Origin: Rhabdophis nuchalis
Lineage: Eukaryota; Chordata; Lepidosauria; Squamata; Natricidae
DNA length: 64,000 nucleotides
NCBI GenBank assembly: GCA_039707465.1
Contig: CM077643.1
Coordinates: 65,350,605 to 65,414,604 of the forward strand
Direction: 5' to 3'
The notes below the pieces were generated by a model. That model was not told the DNA's origin and did not search any database. It was given only the letters and a program-made list of their open reading frames with translations. Shown here one piece after another: positions 33,261 to 44,345 of this stretch; positions within the stretch are counted from its first letter, which is position 1; every line of letters begins with the position of its first letter. Made by a program: the position numbers and the translations under genes.

Positions 33261-33884
33261 GCATAGTAGAAATAATCAGATAGGAGAGGAGAGGTTAAAC
33301 TACTCATACATGAAGCTCACAGGTTCACCTTGAGCTGATCACTAATGTAGTTGCTAAGATTCTAGAAATATACTAGTCAAAGAGAGAATGAACAGGAGTG
33401 GGAAAACTATGTTTCACCCTCCGAAACATACATTATCGTGACATCAAAATTCAGTGGTAAGCTGTCAAACTACAGTGGCTTAAATTTGTAGTTTAAAAAG
33501 AGCAGTGGAACAAATGCTTTCAGGAGATCAAATTGTTTTAGGAGAAAGTAAGAAAGCTTATTTTCTCCAGCATTAGCTCTCCTGGGTTCCTAAAAAAATC
33601 ATCAGTTCCATGGAATATTCAGCTTGTTCCAGCACCTTATAAAATAAACATTTCCCAAAAGATTCAGAGAAGTAGGCAGGCAATTCTATGCTTATAATGA
33701 ACTAGGAATTATTTTACTGACAGTCAGTTTCTGGTCACTGACAATCACCAACCCGCAAGTAAAATTGCATTATATCTTTGTCCATAATTTTTTAATCCAG
33801 GAGAGAAACAAACAGAAAACCTGTTTGCAGAGAGGTGAAAGGACAAGTATCCTTTTAAAAAGATCCTTAAAAACATTTTAAGTA

Positions 33885-34266
33885 CAAGTAGTCCTCAACT
33901 TACTGAGAATTCAACAATAAATTATTAATTACCCTATAATTATGACCACAATTGAGCACAAATTTCTGTTATTAAGTAAGACAATTGTTAAGCAAGTTTT
34001 GCCCAGTTTTATTACCTTTCTTGCTGCAGTTGTGAATCACTGCAGTTGATAAGTTAGTAACCCACTTGTTAAGTGAATCGGGATTCCCCATTGACTTTGT
34101 CAAATGTTGCAAATGACCCTGGGACATAGCAATGGTCATAAGTATGAACCAGTTGCCAAGCAACTGAATTTTGATCACATGATCATGGGGATGCTACATA
34201 AGGCACTTTTTTCAGTGTAATTTTGAACAGTCATTAAATGAACTGTTGTAAGTTGAGGACTACCTG
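33885..34266. mobile_element. mariner/Tigger-like element, uninterrupted copy
   Basis: It starts CAAGTAGTCCTCAACTTAC and ends GTAAGTTGAGGACTACCTG, inverted ends of about 19 bp. TA precedes it; CA follows, probably a decayed TA. Internal phrases match the copies at 3345, 27216, 48179 and 61590. At 382 bp with no open frame it is non-autonomous. Confidence 0.75.
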
Positions 34267-34744
34267 CACTAATCTTTTGATATTCTAGATTCCATTTGAA
34301 AAAACCCGCTTCATGACAATTGTTCCAGCTCATCTCCCACTCAAATGTATGTTGTTCTTCTATATCCTGTCATATTTATCTTGACTTTGAAAGTTTATTC
34401 CACATATTTAAAGGTACAGCACAGTTATACTGTACCTCAGTGACAAATTACATAGAAAATGAGATCTGTCATTTGTTTTCCAAAGATTTTAAAATTTACC
34501 TTGAAGCAGAATTGGATAGTCATGGCATCATACTAGGCAGGAGTTCATGTGATATTCTAGATATAATTAGCCGTCATTTGCTGTTATTATTACACAGTGG
34601 AATCAAAAGGTGACAGGTGAGGTGTTTCCATTCATGGCAGTTTAATTCACAAGAAAAGTGGGCAAAACAGAATACAAAGACTAGCTTGTTATCATTCAGA
34701 ATTCCTAATCCAGAATACTGAGCAATTTAGGGTAGGTGGGCAGA

Positions 34745-35300
34745 ACAGGGGGCCAGGAAGGCCTTTGCACAGCTTTATTTAGTGTCCCAAAGGTACGCCA
34801 TTTCCTACATCAAGAGCTGTTCAGACTGTCACTTGTGCCCTTGTCACCTCACGGCTTAACTACCGCAATGTAATCTACATGAGGCTGACCTTGAAGACCA
34901 CCCAGAAGCTTCAACTGATCCAGAATGTAGCAATGCTACAATCTGTCTGGTTGATCCAACCTGCGAGGCTGGTGCTCTTTGGATGTCATCTATTGGGTTT
35001 CCGAAAGTACCTCTTCTCTGTAACAGCACATGCCTTGTGGAATGAGTCCCCCCCAGATTCAAACATTCCTCACCTTACTGTAGTTTTGAAGGGCCTTGAA
35101 GAACGTGGTTCTTGGGCCCGACTGTTGGTGAAAAAGAGTGAAGCCCTTTTCTTCTTCTTTTTTTGTTCCTATACAGGTTTGTTGCATCCTCCATCTTTGC
35201 TCCTTTGTGTTGCTTTCTTGCTTTTAAATGTTTTTAACAATTTGTTGACCACCCAGAGGAGGTCTGACTCCTGAGTCAGGCAAGAGATAAATAATAACAA
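34745..35300 (+). mobile_element. old L2-like LINE, ORF2 C-terminal part
   Basis: The frame at 34879 reads MRLTLKTTQKLQLIQNVA, aligning with YMGLPLRCTRRLQLVQNAA. Later SVTAHALWNESPPDS aligns with SVAGPALWNDLPPE. The middle is deleted. The 3' end (ACCACCCAGAGGAGGTCTGA, AGGCAAGAGATAAATAATAA) differs from the other L2 copies, so it is an older or separate subfamily. Confidence 0.65.
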
Positions 35301-35925
35301 TGATAATTGCTGTGTTGTTGTTGTTGGTGGTAGTACTAGTAGCACCTGCTTAGATAGACAACATAGGGAAGATGGGTCCAAACACTCAACAGTGCTGGGA
35401 CAGAAGCATCATCTGTTGAAATACAGTAATAAATTATTGAAATCTGAGTGTGTTGTACATATTTTTTACATTGCGGAAGGAAAACATTGACAAGAAATAA
35501 AACAGTTTCTAATAGCCCTAAAAATTAACAGCATTACAATGAAATGTGGACGTAATTCAAACTGGGTTTAAAATTTTGGGTTGTTTTTATTGCACATTTG
35601 TATTTTATGTATTTATTGTAATAGCAGCATATATGTTTTTCTTTTAGGCTTCATCCATTTCCACGTATGCATTTAAAAACGTCATCACACATTTTGTTAA
35701 AATTATTTTTAAAAGCTGGATTCTTAAAAAACAAGTGTAGTAATATCAGAGGAATTACATGTAGTTCTAAAAAAATGTGATGTTCCCTCTGAGCAATCAT
35801 CATGCATACCCCACTTCATAGCACAAACCATTTTTAAAAAATCTCTATACCCTGAAAGAAGAATAGCATTGAAACAATAATTTTACCAAAAACAAAGTTA
35901 AAGATTTCAGAACATGAATACTGTA

Positions 35926-38280
35926 TGGTTTATGGTTTATGGTTTATTAAATTTATATACCGCACCCTTTCCCAAAAGGGACTTGGGGCGGTGCACAGGC
36001 AATTTAAAAACATACATAAACATAACAATATACAAAATATAAAACCAGATTAAATTAATATCCCTGTGCTAAAAAATTTAAATATGTTAAAAAAATATCC
36101 CTAAAAACCAATTTAAAACAATTTAACTGCAGACTATGGGCTAGGTGATGTGAGTTAGGCCAGGCCGGCCTGTTGGAAAAAATACGTTTTAAGGTTCTGG
36201 CGGAAGGAGCGGAGGTCCGTGATCGTTCTCAGTTCAGGGGGTAAGTCGTTCCAGATAGTTGGGCCCTCCACAGAGAAGACCCTTCCCCTGGGCATCGCCC
36301 GCTGGCATTGCCTAGTGGACAGCACCCGGAGAAGTCCCTCTCTGTGGGAGCGAATTGGCCGAAGGGATGTATGGGGTAGGATACGATCCCGCAAATAACT
36401 AGGCCCCATGCCATGGACCGCTTTAAAGATGATAGTCAACACCTTGAAGCGCACCCGAAAGACCACAGGTAGCCAGTGCAGCTCGCGCAAGAGCAGTGTT
36501 ACATGGGAGCGTCTAGGAGCTCCCATAATTGCCCGCGCGGCTGCGTTCTGGACTAACTGCAGTCTTCGGGTGCACCTCAAGGGAAGCCCCATGTAGAGAG
36601 CATTGTAGTAGTCTATACGGGATGTCACGAGCGCATGAGTGACTGTCTGAAGGGCGTCCCGGTCCAATAAGGGCCGCAACTGATGAACCAGGCGAACCCG
36701 GTAAAACGCCCCCCTGGCTTCTAATGACAGCCTGGTATCCAGGAGGACACCCAAGTTGCGTGCCCTATCCACGGGGGCTAGATGTTCGCCCCCAATGGCC
36801 AGTGATGGTGTCAACTGGTTGTACCGGGACGCCAGAAACCACAGCCACTCCGTCTTGGAAGGGTTGAGTCTGAGTCTGTTCCTTCCCATCCAGATCCACA
36901 CGGCTTCCAGACACCGGGACATCACTTCGACGGCATCGTTGGGGTGGTTTGGGGTAGATATATACAGCTGTGTATCATCAGTGTAGAGGTGGTACTCTAC
37001 CCCAAAACCACGGATAATCTCACCCAGCGGCTTCATATATGTGTTGAACAGGAGTGGCGAGAGGACCGACCCCTGAGGCACCCCACAAGTGAGTGGTCTT
37101 GAGGTCGACCTCTGCCCTCCTGCCAACACAAATTGCGATCGGCCGGAGAGGTAGGAGGTGAACCACCATAGAACGGTGCCCCTCACCCCCAACCCCTCCA
37201 GCCGATGCAATAGGATACCATGGTCGATGGTATCAAAAGCCACCAAGAGATCTAACAGGACCAGCATGGAGGAACAACCCCCATCTCTGGCCCTCCAGAG
37301 ATCATCAACCAACGTGACCAATGCCGTCTCAGTGCTGTGCCCGGGCCGGAAGCCGGACTGGCGCGGGTCCAGATAATCAATTTCCTCCAGGTGGCGAGGA
37401 AACTGTTGCGCCACCACACTCTCTACAACCTTCGCCAAAAAGTGAAGGTTGGAGACCGGACGATAATTTACTAACAATGCTGGGTCCAGGGAAGGCTTCT
37501 TGAGGAGGGGCCTCACCACCGCCTCTTTCAAGATGGTCGGCAAGAACCCCTCACTCAAAGAAGCATTCACAAGTTCCTGGAGCCAGCCTCGTGTAACCTC
37601 CCAGGATGCCAGTACAAGCCAGGAGGGACACGGGTCCAATAAACATGTGGTGGCTCGCAATTGCCTACGCAACCTGTCCATATTGTCGGATGTAACAGAG
37701 TCAAACTCCTCCCATAATGGTATCTCAAGACCTGCGTCCACTAATCCCTCCAGACCACTTTCGGTGGAGGCCAGTTCGCTCCGGATCTGAGCGATTTTAT
37801 CCTGCAGATACTCTCCAAATTCCTCTGCTCTGCCCTGCAACGGGGCTTCCTGCGGCCTCTGTTGAAGGAGGGAGCGGGTCACCCCGAACAGGGCGGCAGG
37901 GCGGTTATCTGCGGATGCAATAAGAGTGGCACAGTAATGACGTTTGGCCACTCTTATCGCCACAAGGTAAGTCCTCAACTGGGCTCTTGCCTGTGTTCGG
38001 TCAGATTCGGACCATGTGGACCTCCATCTACTCTCTAGGCGTCTCTTGCGACGTTTCATCACCCTCAGCTCCTCAGTGAACCAAGGAGCCTGGGTGACTT
38101 GCCGCTGCATGAGAGGCCGCAAGGGCGCGACCCGGTCCAAGGCCCCGGCGGCCGCAATACTCCATGCGGCCACCAGGTCCTCATTCAGGGCGCGGGTCAG
38201 GGTCACAGGTAGTGGCCCAAGCTCCATCTGGAACATTTCGGGATCCATCAGGCACCTGGGGCGGAACCACCTAGGAGTCT
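35926..38280 (-). mobile_element. L2-like LINE, antisense, with unbroken frame (copy B)
   Basis: A 5'-truncated L2 of about 2.35 kb in the opposite orientation to TTC7B. The tail (left side) is a run of TGGTTTA units at 35926-35947, i.e. TAAACCA in element sense. The 3' hairpin, read on +, is TCCC-AAAA-GGGA at 35970-35981. The endonuclease domain is missing. The reading frame inside is described separately. Confidence 0.88.
36155..38248 (-). CDS. L2 ORF2 reverse transcriptase, 5'-truncated, no stop
   Basis: 697 codons without a stop, and the frame stays open upstream to about 38280, so the Met is internal. From the N-terminus: linker (MDPEMFQMELGPLPVTLTRA, EDLVAAWSIAAAGALDRV), reverse transcriptase fingers ([20 protein letters not shown]), [20 protein letters not shown], motif A LLDLLVAFDTIDHGILLH, CGVPQGSVLSPLLFN, catalytic YTDDTQLYIS (YADD in the related copies), then a C-terminal block ending QQAGLA. 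After LDTRLSLE it lacks about seven residues (DHVTAVA in copy D), an in-frame deletion. It lacks an endonuclease and cannot be autonomous. Host use is not supported; it is a fairly young insertion. Confidence 0.85.
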   Translation of the reverse strand: MDPEMFQMELGPLPVTLTRALNEDLVAAWSIAAAGALDRVAPLRPLMQRQVTQAPWFTEELRVMKRRKRRLESRWRSTWSESDRTQARAQLRTYLVAIRVAKRHYCATLIASADNRPAALFGVTRSLLQQRPQEAPLQGRAEEFGEYLQDKIAQIRSELASTESGLEGLVDAGLEIPLWEEFDSVTSDNMDRLRRQLRATTCLLDPCPSWLVLASWEVTRGWLQELVNASLSEGFLPTILKEAVVRPLLKKPSLDPALLVNYRPVSNLHFLAKVVESVVAQQFPRHLEEIDYLDPRQSGFRPGHSTETALVTLVDDLWRARDGGCSSMLVLLDLLVAFDTIDHGILLHRLEGLGVRGTVLWWFTSYLSGRSQFVLAGGQRSTSRPLTCGVPQGSVLSPLLFNTYMKPLGEIIRGFGVEYHLYTDDTQLYISTPNHPNDAVEVMSRCLEAVWIWMGRNRLRLNPSKTEWLWFLASRYNQLTPSLAIGGEHLAPVDRARNLGVLLDTRLSLEARGAFYRVRLVHQLRPLLDRDALQTVTHALVTSRIDYYNALYMGLPLRCTRRLQLVQNAAARAIMGAPRRSHVTLLLRELHWLPVVFRVRFKVLTIIFKAVHGMGPSYLRDRILPHTSLRPIRSHREGLLRVLSTRQCQRAMPRGRVFSVEGPTIWNDLPPELRTITDLRSFRQNLKTYFFQQAGLA

Positions 38281-39459
38281 AGGAGTAGATATAAAAGAAG
38301 CACATTTGTTATATAATGTTTTAAAATGTTAACATCAGATCTTAAATAAAAATATCACCCTCTCTCTATTTTTAGTTATTCCTTTCATTATTTGATTGGG
38401 GTGGAAATACTGCTGATACTACTTGGAGGGACAAACATATATCCTGCTATTTCAATGAATTAAATTTCTGGCCTCTACAATAATATCTCCAGTTTATCCT
38501 GTGGTATTTTTGATGATTTTGTTTAAGATAGCAGAACCAGAATTGAACTGACCTTCATCAAAATTAGAGACCAAAACGTGTAGTTCTGTTTTTATAGGTT
38601 CAACATGATCAAATCTATAACTAGATAGAGAGATTGATTGGGCCCCTCTAAGTGATTGACTGTTATAAACTATGGGTCTAGGAGTTATTTTTCTTTTAAC
38701 TTCTATCATATCTACTTTTTCTTTCTTCCACTAAAATATTTAAAAACTAATAAAATCATTACTGGGGAGCATGCCTCTGACAGATTAAGTACATTTTTAG
38801 ATTACTTGATGAAAATTATTTTATCTAAAGAACATTAACTAAAATAAGACTAATATCTGGGATTCAGTTATTTATTTTATCCACTTCATTTTCATGGAGG
38901 CAAGAATGAATGCTAATATATATTAGGACAGAAATAAAAAAATGTGCATACTTTTTAAAATTAAAGGAAGAGAAGACTTTGAAGGTAGCAAAAGAACAAT
39001 AACTTAAGAAGTAAAATATTCTACAGGAAAAAGCCTTCCAGAGTGTATGATGTTAAGCTAGACGACACTTTTTGCAATATTTCCTAGTTTCAAGCTGTGC
39101 CAAAATGCTGGAGTCCCATAACATGTTATTTGACTGTTACTTATTTAGCACATGTTTTAAGGGAAATGTACTTTTGATACTAATAGTAATTGTAACATTA
39201 CAGTTCCTTTACAGATACAGGTATGTTCTATAAAAAATGGCAGGGGGGTTTATAATCTGCTGAGGAAAGGAGTAATAGTAGATCAACCATAAAAAGAGTG
39301 GGCAAACATGTTTTCCCATATCAAAGAATGGCTTCTTGCCTGTGACTGCTTTTTTACTGGAAGTAATTTTCTGGAAAGTGAGTGAAAGCAAGAAAAAAAA
39401 GCATTTATACTTGTGGGAAATTGTTCATTCGTTTTTCTTTCTCTGCTTCCTCTTCCCAG
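38281..39459 (+). other. intron sequence, no gene seen
   Basis: AT-rich DNA with no recognised repeat. It ends with the pyrimidine-rich acceptor of exon 9 (TTTCTCTGCTTCCTCTTCCCAG from 39438). Confidence 0.55.
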
Positions 39460-39662
39460 CTGAAGTATACATAGGAATTAGAAAACCTGCAGAAGCCACT
39501 GCTTGTACTCAGGAAGCTGCTAACCTCTTTCCTATGTCTCACAATGTTCTCTACATGAGAGGTCAGGTGGCAGAACTTCGGGGAAATACGGATGAAGCCA
39601 AGCGCTGGTATGAAGAGGCCTTATCTATTAGCCCTACGCATGTCAAAAGTATGCAAAGATTG
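39460..39662 (+). CDS. TTC7B: TTC7B exon 9 of the window
   Basis: An exon of 203 bp between AG at 39458-39459 and GTAAGT from 39663. After completing the Ala codon it reads EVYIGIRKPAEATACTQEAA, NLFPMSHNVLYMRGQVAELR and GNTDEAKRWYEEALSISPTH, ending KSMQRL in phase 0. It holds two TPR units: the second (VLYMRGQVAELRGNTDEAKR, then WYEEALSISPTH) matches the TPR consensus almost ideally. The family continues with another 70 or so residues that I could not find downstream. Confidence 0.95.
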
Positions 39663-40850
39663 GTAAGTTCAATTTACGCAGCATAACGTGTAAAAAGATA
39701 GATTTATTGCTTAAAACGCTATAGGAATATCATTATAAATTCAACAATTAGAATGTATTCGACAACTGTAAAATATATGTGGGATAAATTCTCTTAGCAT
39801 GAATTCTTGAGCCATTGGTATTTATCTGATCTGCAGTAGTGCTAATAACCACATTTAGAAAAGGAAAAACTTTTAAAATATGGTGATCTCTCTTGTTAAA
39901 GCTATGAAAATATAGAAAATACATTATATATTTGAAATAAAATAATATTCTGTAGGCAGTGGGCCCAGGGTTGTAAAACTGCAGCAATTACAAATTGTCC
40001 ATTAATATATTCACTTAGTATTCATTTAGTGTAGTGAAGTGTAGTGTAGTTTAGTGTAGTAGTTTAATCTAGTCTATTCATTGGGTATTTATTTTATCAT
40101 ATTGAAATCAATCAACTGAAATCAGAATAAAATATTAGCATGCCAACCATGGGTTTAATTCCGTGACCTTGTAAATTGCTGTGATCTTCTCAATGGCGTC
40201 TATATTCTATATTTTCCAGGTGTTTATAATTTCTTTTAAGAGCACATTATGAGTATGCTTGTATTAGCTTGATGCCAGTTGATTTTCATAGTGCGAATAA
40301 ACACTGTAAAAAATTAAGAGGTCTTACAGTTATTACTTTATTTGCTTGCTCAGCACGACTAAGATGTGACATCTCATTGAATGATTTCTTCTCATTGCAA
40401 ATAGCAAGTTTCTTTCTAGCTATATCTGCACTATTATATGCATGAACATTTTCTTTGCTGGAAGCCTCAGCGGAAGGATTGTCTCTGTATGCACAAGGAG
40501 AATTAGGAACAGCCTTGCAAAAGGATGCCTACGCTGTCCTAAGTTCTGGGCTGCTTTAGTATTGTAGAAATGGTTTGCCGATGCAAATGCTTTATAAAAT
40601 GTCATTTCCAAATGCTTTGCACAACCCAATGAAATATGCTATTAACTTCTTTTGTAGCTGGACCTTCAGTGAATATACAAAATGTCTTAGATAATGTTTT
40701 TTAAAAGTTTCAAGAAAAAACTATGATGAAATAAAGCAATATTAAAATAATGTTTAATAATACTTCTTATTTTTCTTTATGTGCATTAGTTATAAAATTT
40801 AGTGGTATCCCATTATGTCAGCTTGCCTATGACAGTATCAATTTATAGAA
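39663..40850 (+). other. intron sequence, no gene seen
   Basis: AT-rich DNA with a short imperfect TAGTG-type run near 40028-40070. No exon seen. Confidence 0.5.
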
Positions 40851-40856
40851 GAGCCT

Positions 40857-40975
40857 GTCTCAACCTTGGCAACTTTAAGCTGTGTGGACTTTGACTCCTA
40901 GAAAGCTGCCTGGGGAATTGTGGCAGTTGAAATCCACATGGCTTAAAGTTAAGGTTGAGAAATACTATTCTAGAA
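40857..40975. mobile_element. decayed hAT-type foldback MITE
   Basis: It contains TCTCAACCTTGGCAACTTTA at the left and TTAAAGTTAAGGTTGAGAAA at the right, around a GTGGACTTTGACTCCTAG and CAGTTGAAATCCACATGG core. The core is the same as in the foldback elements at 11171 and 25031. No convincing 8 bp duplication remains. Confidence 0.6.
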
Positions 40976-41084
40976 TGAGATTTGTTTAAAAGAACAATTT
41001 GGCCATCATTCTGTCCATTTTAACAATCTTTCAGTCTATTTTGATCCATTATCTTAGCTTTAGAGGATGGTGAAAGGCCTCTTT

Positions 41085-41530
41085 TAACAGAATAACACAG
41101 TTGGAAGGGACCTTGGAGATCTTCTAGTCCAACCCCCTCCCTGCATAAGCAGGAGATCCTTTACCATTCCAGACAAGCAACTGTCCAGTCTTTTCTTAAA
41201 AGCCTCCAGTGATGAACCACCCACTATTTCTGAAGGCAAGCTGTCCCACTAGTTAATTGTTCTCACTGTTAAGAAATTTATCCTTAGTTCTAGATTGCTT
41301 TTCTCCCTGATTAGTTTCCATCCATTGTTTCTTGACTTGTCTGCTGGTGGTTTGGAAAATAAGTTGACCCCTTCTTCTGTGTGGCAACATGTCACATATT
41401 GGAACACTGCTATCAAGTAACTAGACTAGACAAACTTATAAAGAGGGGTCCTTGGTGCTCTCTGAGCTTGCTGGTTTTCTTGCAAATTAGGTAACTTCAT
41501 CAGTGCTAGTAAGGAATGCTGGTCTGTAGA
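41085..41530 (-). mobile_element. CR1 LINE 3' end joined to a foreign module (antisense)
   Basis: 41085-41408 is the inverse of the CR1 3' end (CAGTTGGAAGGGACCTTGGA, TTAGTTTCCATCCATTG, TATTGGAACACTGCTATC). Beyond it, 41409-41530 reads GAGGGGTCCTTGGTGCTCTC, GAGCTTGCTGGTTTTCTTGC and GGTAACTTCATCAGTGCTAG, a module not part of CR1 ORF2. The same junction occurs in the copy at 55880-56325. Confidence 0.75.
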
Positions 41531-41536
41531 TATTGT

Positions 41537-41574
41537 TAAAGATATAGTCTTTATATATAAAGACTATATCTTTA
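41537..41574. repeat. perfect 38 bp palindrome
   Basis: The 19-base half TAAAGATATAGTCTTTATA is followed directly by its exact reverse complement, with no loop. It lies between the CR1 and the mariner-like element at 41604. It is AT-rich and could extrude a cruciform. Confidence 0.9.
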
Positions 41575-41603
41575 TATATAATATATAATATTTAATATAC
41601 ATA

Positions 41604-42572
41604 TTGTATTTTATGGAGTATAAGATGCACTGGAGTATAAGACGCACCCAGGTTTTGAAGAGGCAATTTTTTTTTAAAAGGAGGTAGGTAGATAGAGGGA
41701 TAGAGAGGGAGAGAGAAATACAGTAAGTAGGTAGGGGGAGAGAAGGAGACTAGGTAGGTAGGTAGAGGGATAGAGAGAGAGAAATAGAGAAGATAGGTAG
41801 GGAGAGAGAGTAGGTAGGTAGGTTGGTAGGTAGAGAGGATAGAAAGAGAAAAGTAGAGAGAGAGAAATACAGTAGATAGGTAGGGGGGAGAGAGAGGGAG
41901 AGTAGGTAGGTAGGTGGATAGGGGGGAGAGAAATACAGTAGGTAGGGAGGGAGAGAGGTAGGTAGATGTTTCCAGGTGTATTTATCTATGTGCTGGAAAA
42001 GGAAATCACTGACAACCTGTAGCACCTAAAACTTTGTTTCTGCTGGGACAGCACTTGACCAATGTAATTTTCATCAACCCCTCTAACTAAACAGCCTTCT
42101 GAAAGGGGGAGGGGGGGTTGCCCTCTGCAAACCTCCCCAAAATGGCCTGTTTTTTGTGAAAATGGGCCATTTTTTTAAAAAAAAGGCATGAATAGCCTTG
42201 GGGGGGGGGCTTGCAGAGTGCTCCTGGGGGGTGGGGGGGCCCAAAACTAGCAAAAAACGGCCTGTCCTTTGCAACAGCGGCCCATTTTTTAATCATAAAA
42301 ATAGCATGCATAGCCTTATGGAGGCTTATAGAGTGTTCTTGGGGGTTTGGGGGGGGGGGGGACAGGCTTTTCTTTTTTTGCTCATTTCTGGCTTCCCCAG
42401 CCCCCAGGAGCTCTTTGAAAGCCTTCATAAGGCTATGCATGGCCATTTTGGTGAAAGGGGCAAGGCTTCAGGAAGCAAAAAAAATATGCTGTATTCGGTG
42501 TATAAGACACACCCAGATTTTCAGCCTCTTTTTAGAGGAAAAAAGGTGAGTCTTATACTCCGAAAAATACGG
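41604..42572. mobile_element. mariner-like element with TAGG/GAGA core (copy M2)
   Basis: It starts TTGTATTTTATGGAGTATAA (TA before it) and ends TTATACTCCGAAAAATACGG. The left part holds GGTAGGTAGGTAG and GAGAGAGA runs at about 41682-41962. The middle has CCAGGTGTATTTATCTATG, CACTGACAACCTGTAG and CTTGACCAATGTAATTTTCA. The right part holds AAAGGGGGAGGGGG, TGAAAATGGGCCATTTTT and CCAGGAGCTCTTTGAAAG phrases. The same order, inverted, occurs at 45617-46803. Open frames over the tract are low-complexity. Confidence 0.75.
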
Positions 42573-43659
42573 TGTGTGTGTGTGTGTACATGCATGCATA
42601 CGATAAAATATAAACCTGTGTTCTTTTTGAACTTCTATCCCAAAATCTTATGATAGTTTTCCCCCAATTTGTCAAACAGTTTCAAGTTGTTTAACTTTGT
42701 TATAGTTAATGAAACATTGTTCTGTCAGCATACAATTAGATGAACAGTGTGGGAACTAGAGTAAGGATTGTATCCTGGACATCATGTCTGTGTTATAATT
42801 CACATTCTCTACTGTGGAGAAAATTATCCTTTGCTAGTTAAGTTAATAATATTAGACTTATTATATGTTGATCTGTCCAATGTAATTTCTTTGTGTTAAA
42901 ACTTCATTTCAGAATGCTTATTCAAATTAAACCTGTAGTGCATAGAGCTCAATTGAAGAATTATAATCCTCTACTTTATCTGACTTCTTTATTCAAAATG
43001 AAAAGCTTGTTTCCTCAAAGGCTTCTGTAAATTATTCAGAGAGGTTTTTCCTCATACATTCCTGAGGGAACGAATAAGACAAATTACAAAGGAACAGAGA
43101 ATACAGGGAAGTATTTTTATGTTACCTTTCTGGCTTTTCAAGATAATTGAACACATTGATGAATGCCAAAGGGTGCCTTGTGTAGAAGGTAGGCGTTGTA
43201 CCCGAAGTAGTACACTTTCATTAAATAAAGGCTGCATATTACAATGTCTTTCTTTTCCATTTGAATTCACTTGAAATAAAGGGCCTCTACATGCACACTG
43301 CATTCCCCCAGAGGCTCTCTGCTTGTTCATAAGTTCTTGTTCAACAGGAAATAGACAAGGAAAAAATTCCCTTAAAGCTGAAGGTGCTTCCAGTTTCTTT
43401 ACTGTAGTGTCTCAGGATAATTTTTCAGGCACTGGCCATGTTTTCTTTACCACCCATATTGTTAGAGTTTAAAAATAAAAGAAATAGGAAGCTGGCATGC
43501 ATGAAAACAAAATACCAGTGCCAAATATCATCTGACTTTCCAAAATGCTTCTAATTTCAAGATGGAGCCCATTAGCTTAGTAAGTCCTGTGCTTAGTTTG
43601 TAGTCTGCCTAGAAAAATGATTGGGACAGTGATTGGTCAGGAGAGGGTAGTGGGTCTTA
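42573..43659 (+). other. intron sequence, short TG run at start
   Basis: GTGTGTGTGTG follows the mariner-like element. The rest is unique-looking with no exon. Confidence 0.5.
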
Positions 43660-44035
43660 TTTTAATAGAACTGGGTTGGCTTTTTTGGCAGCTGCTGCAC
43701 ACTGTTGGCTCATATTTAAATGGTTGTCCTCTAAGACTCCAAGACACCTTTCATAGTTACTACTATTGAGCAAGGTACCACATATACCATACCTGTGCAT
43801 TTTGTTTTTTTCTTGCCTAAATATAGAACCTTACTTTTTTCACCATTGAATTTCATTTTGTTAGATGGTGCCCAATGTTCAAGTCTGTTAAGATCCTTCT
43901 GTATCTTGAGCCTGTCTTCTGGAGTGTTGGCTATTCTTGCCAGTTTGGTGTCATCTGTAAATTTGATGAGTTCCCCATCTATCCCACGTCCATGAAACGA
44001 ACCTTGTGTACGCGTCCCCATTGCTCTTCTTCCCA
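43660..44035 (-). pseudogene. CR1 LINE reverse transcriptase fragment (antisense)
   Basis: The minus-strand frame reads GELIKFTDDTKLARIANTPE, DRLKIQKDLNRLEHWAPSNK and MKFNGEKSKVLYLGKKK. This is the CR1 reverse transcriptase palm with the catalytic F-x-DD box (FTDD; FADD is usual) and the conserved LHLG-like strand. A continuing frame includes GVLEDN-like and CAAAAKKAN-like remnants towards 43690. Both ends are truncated and it is not linked to a CR1 3' end. Confidence 0.8.
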
Positions 44036-44234
44036 TATAAACAGTTAAAAAAGAGGGATTGAAAAAATGGGAAGGCTAAAGAAAATGTTTCTTTATAACA
44101 GACGTCATAAATACTAAAGGCAGTGAACTAAAAAAAAATCTTGCAAGAACAGACTTTGAATGCTAAAAATTGACAAATATCCCTAACCAATCAAGAGGTG
44201 TGGTTAATTAAATTCTGGACAATTTATATTACAT

Positions 44235-44345
44235 CAGAGGTGGGTTCCTCCTGGTTTGGCTGAACTAGTAGTAACTTGGCGGCCTGGGTTGCTGGAACCG
44301 GCGAGTTTTTTCCGTGCACCGAACCAGCAGTAATGCCGGCAGCAA
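44235..44345. repeat. possible interspersed repeat (low confidence)
   Basis: It begins CAGAGGTGGGTTCCTCCTGG and contains GGAACCGGCGAG and CGAACCAGCAGTAA, a GC-rich island that differs from its AT-rich surroundings. I associate the GGTGGGTTCCT start with a common snake repeat but cannot name it. Confidence 0.35.

Noticed and set aside
36155..38248. Intronless host gene or domesticated reverse transcriptase
   Set aside because: It has an L2 3' UTR, hairpin and repeat tail, lacks a start region, and has close relatives at 29881 and 51960; simply a young LINE.
39336..39686. 116-codon frame presented as a unit
   Set aside because: Only 39460-39662 is exon; both ends run into intron beyond clear splice sites.
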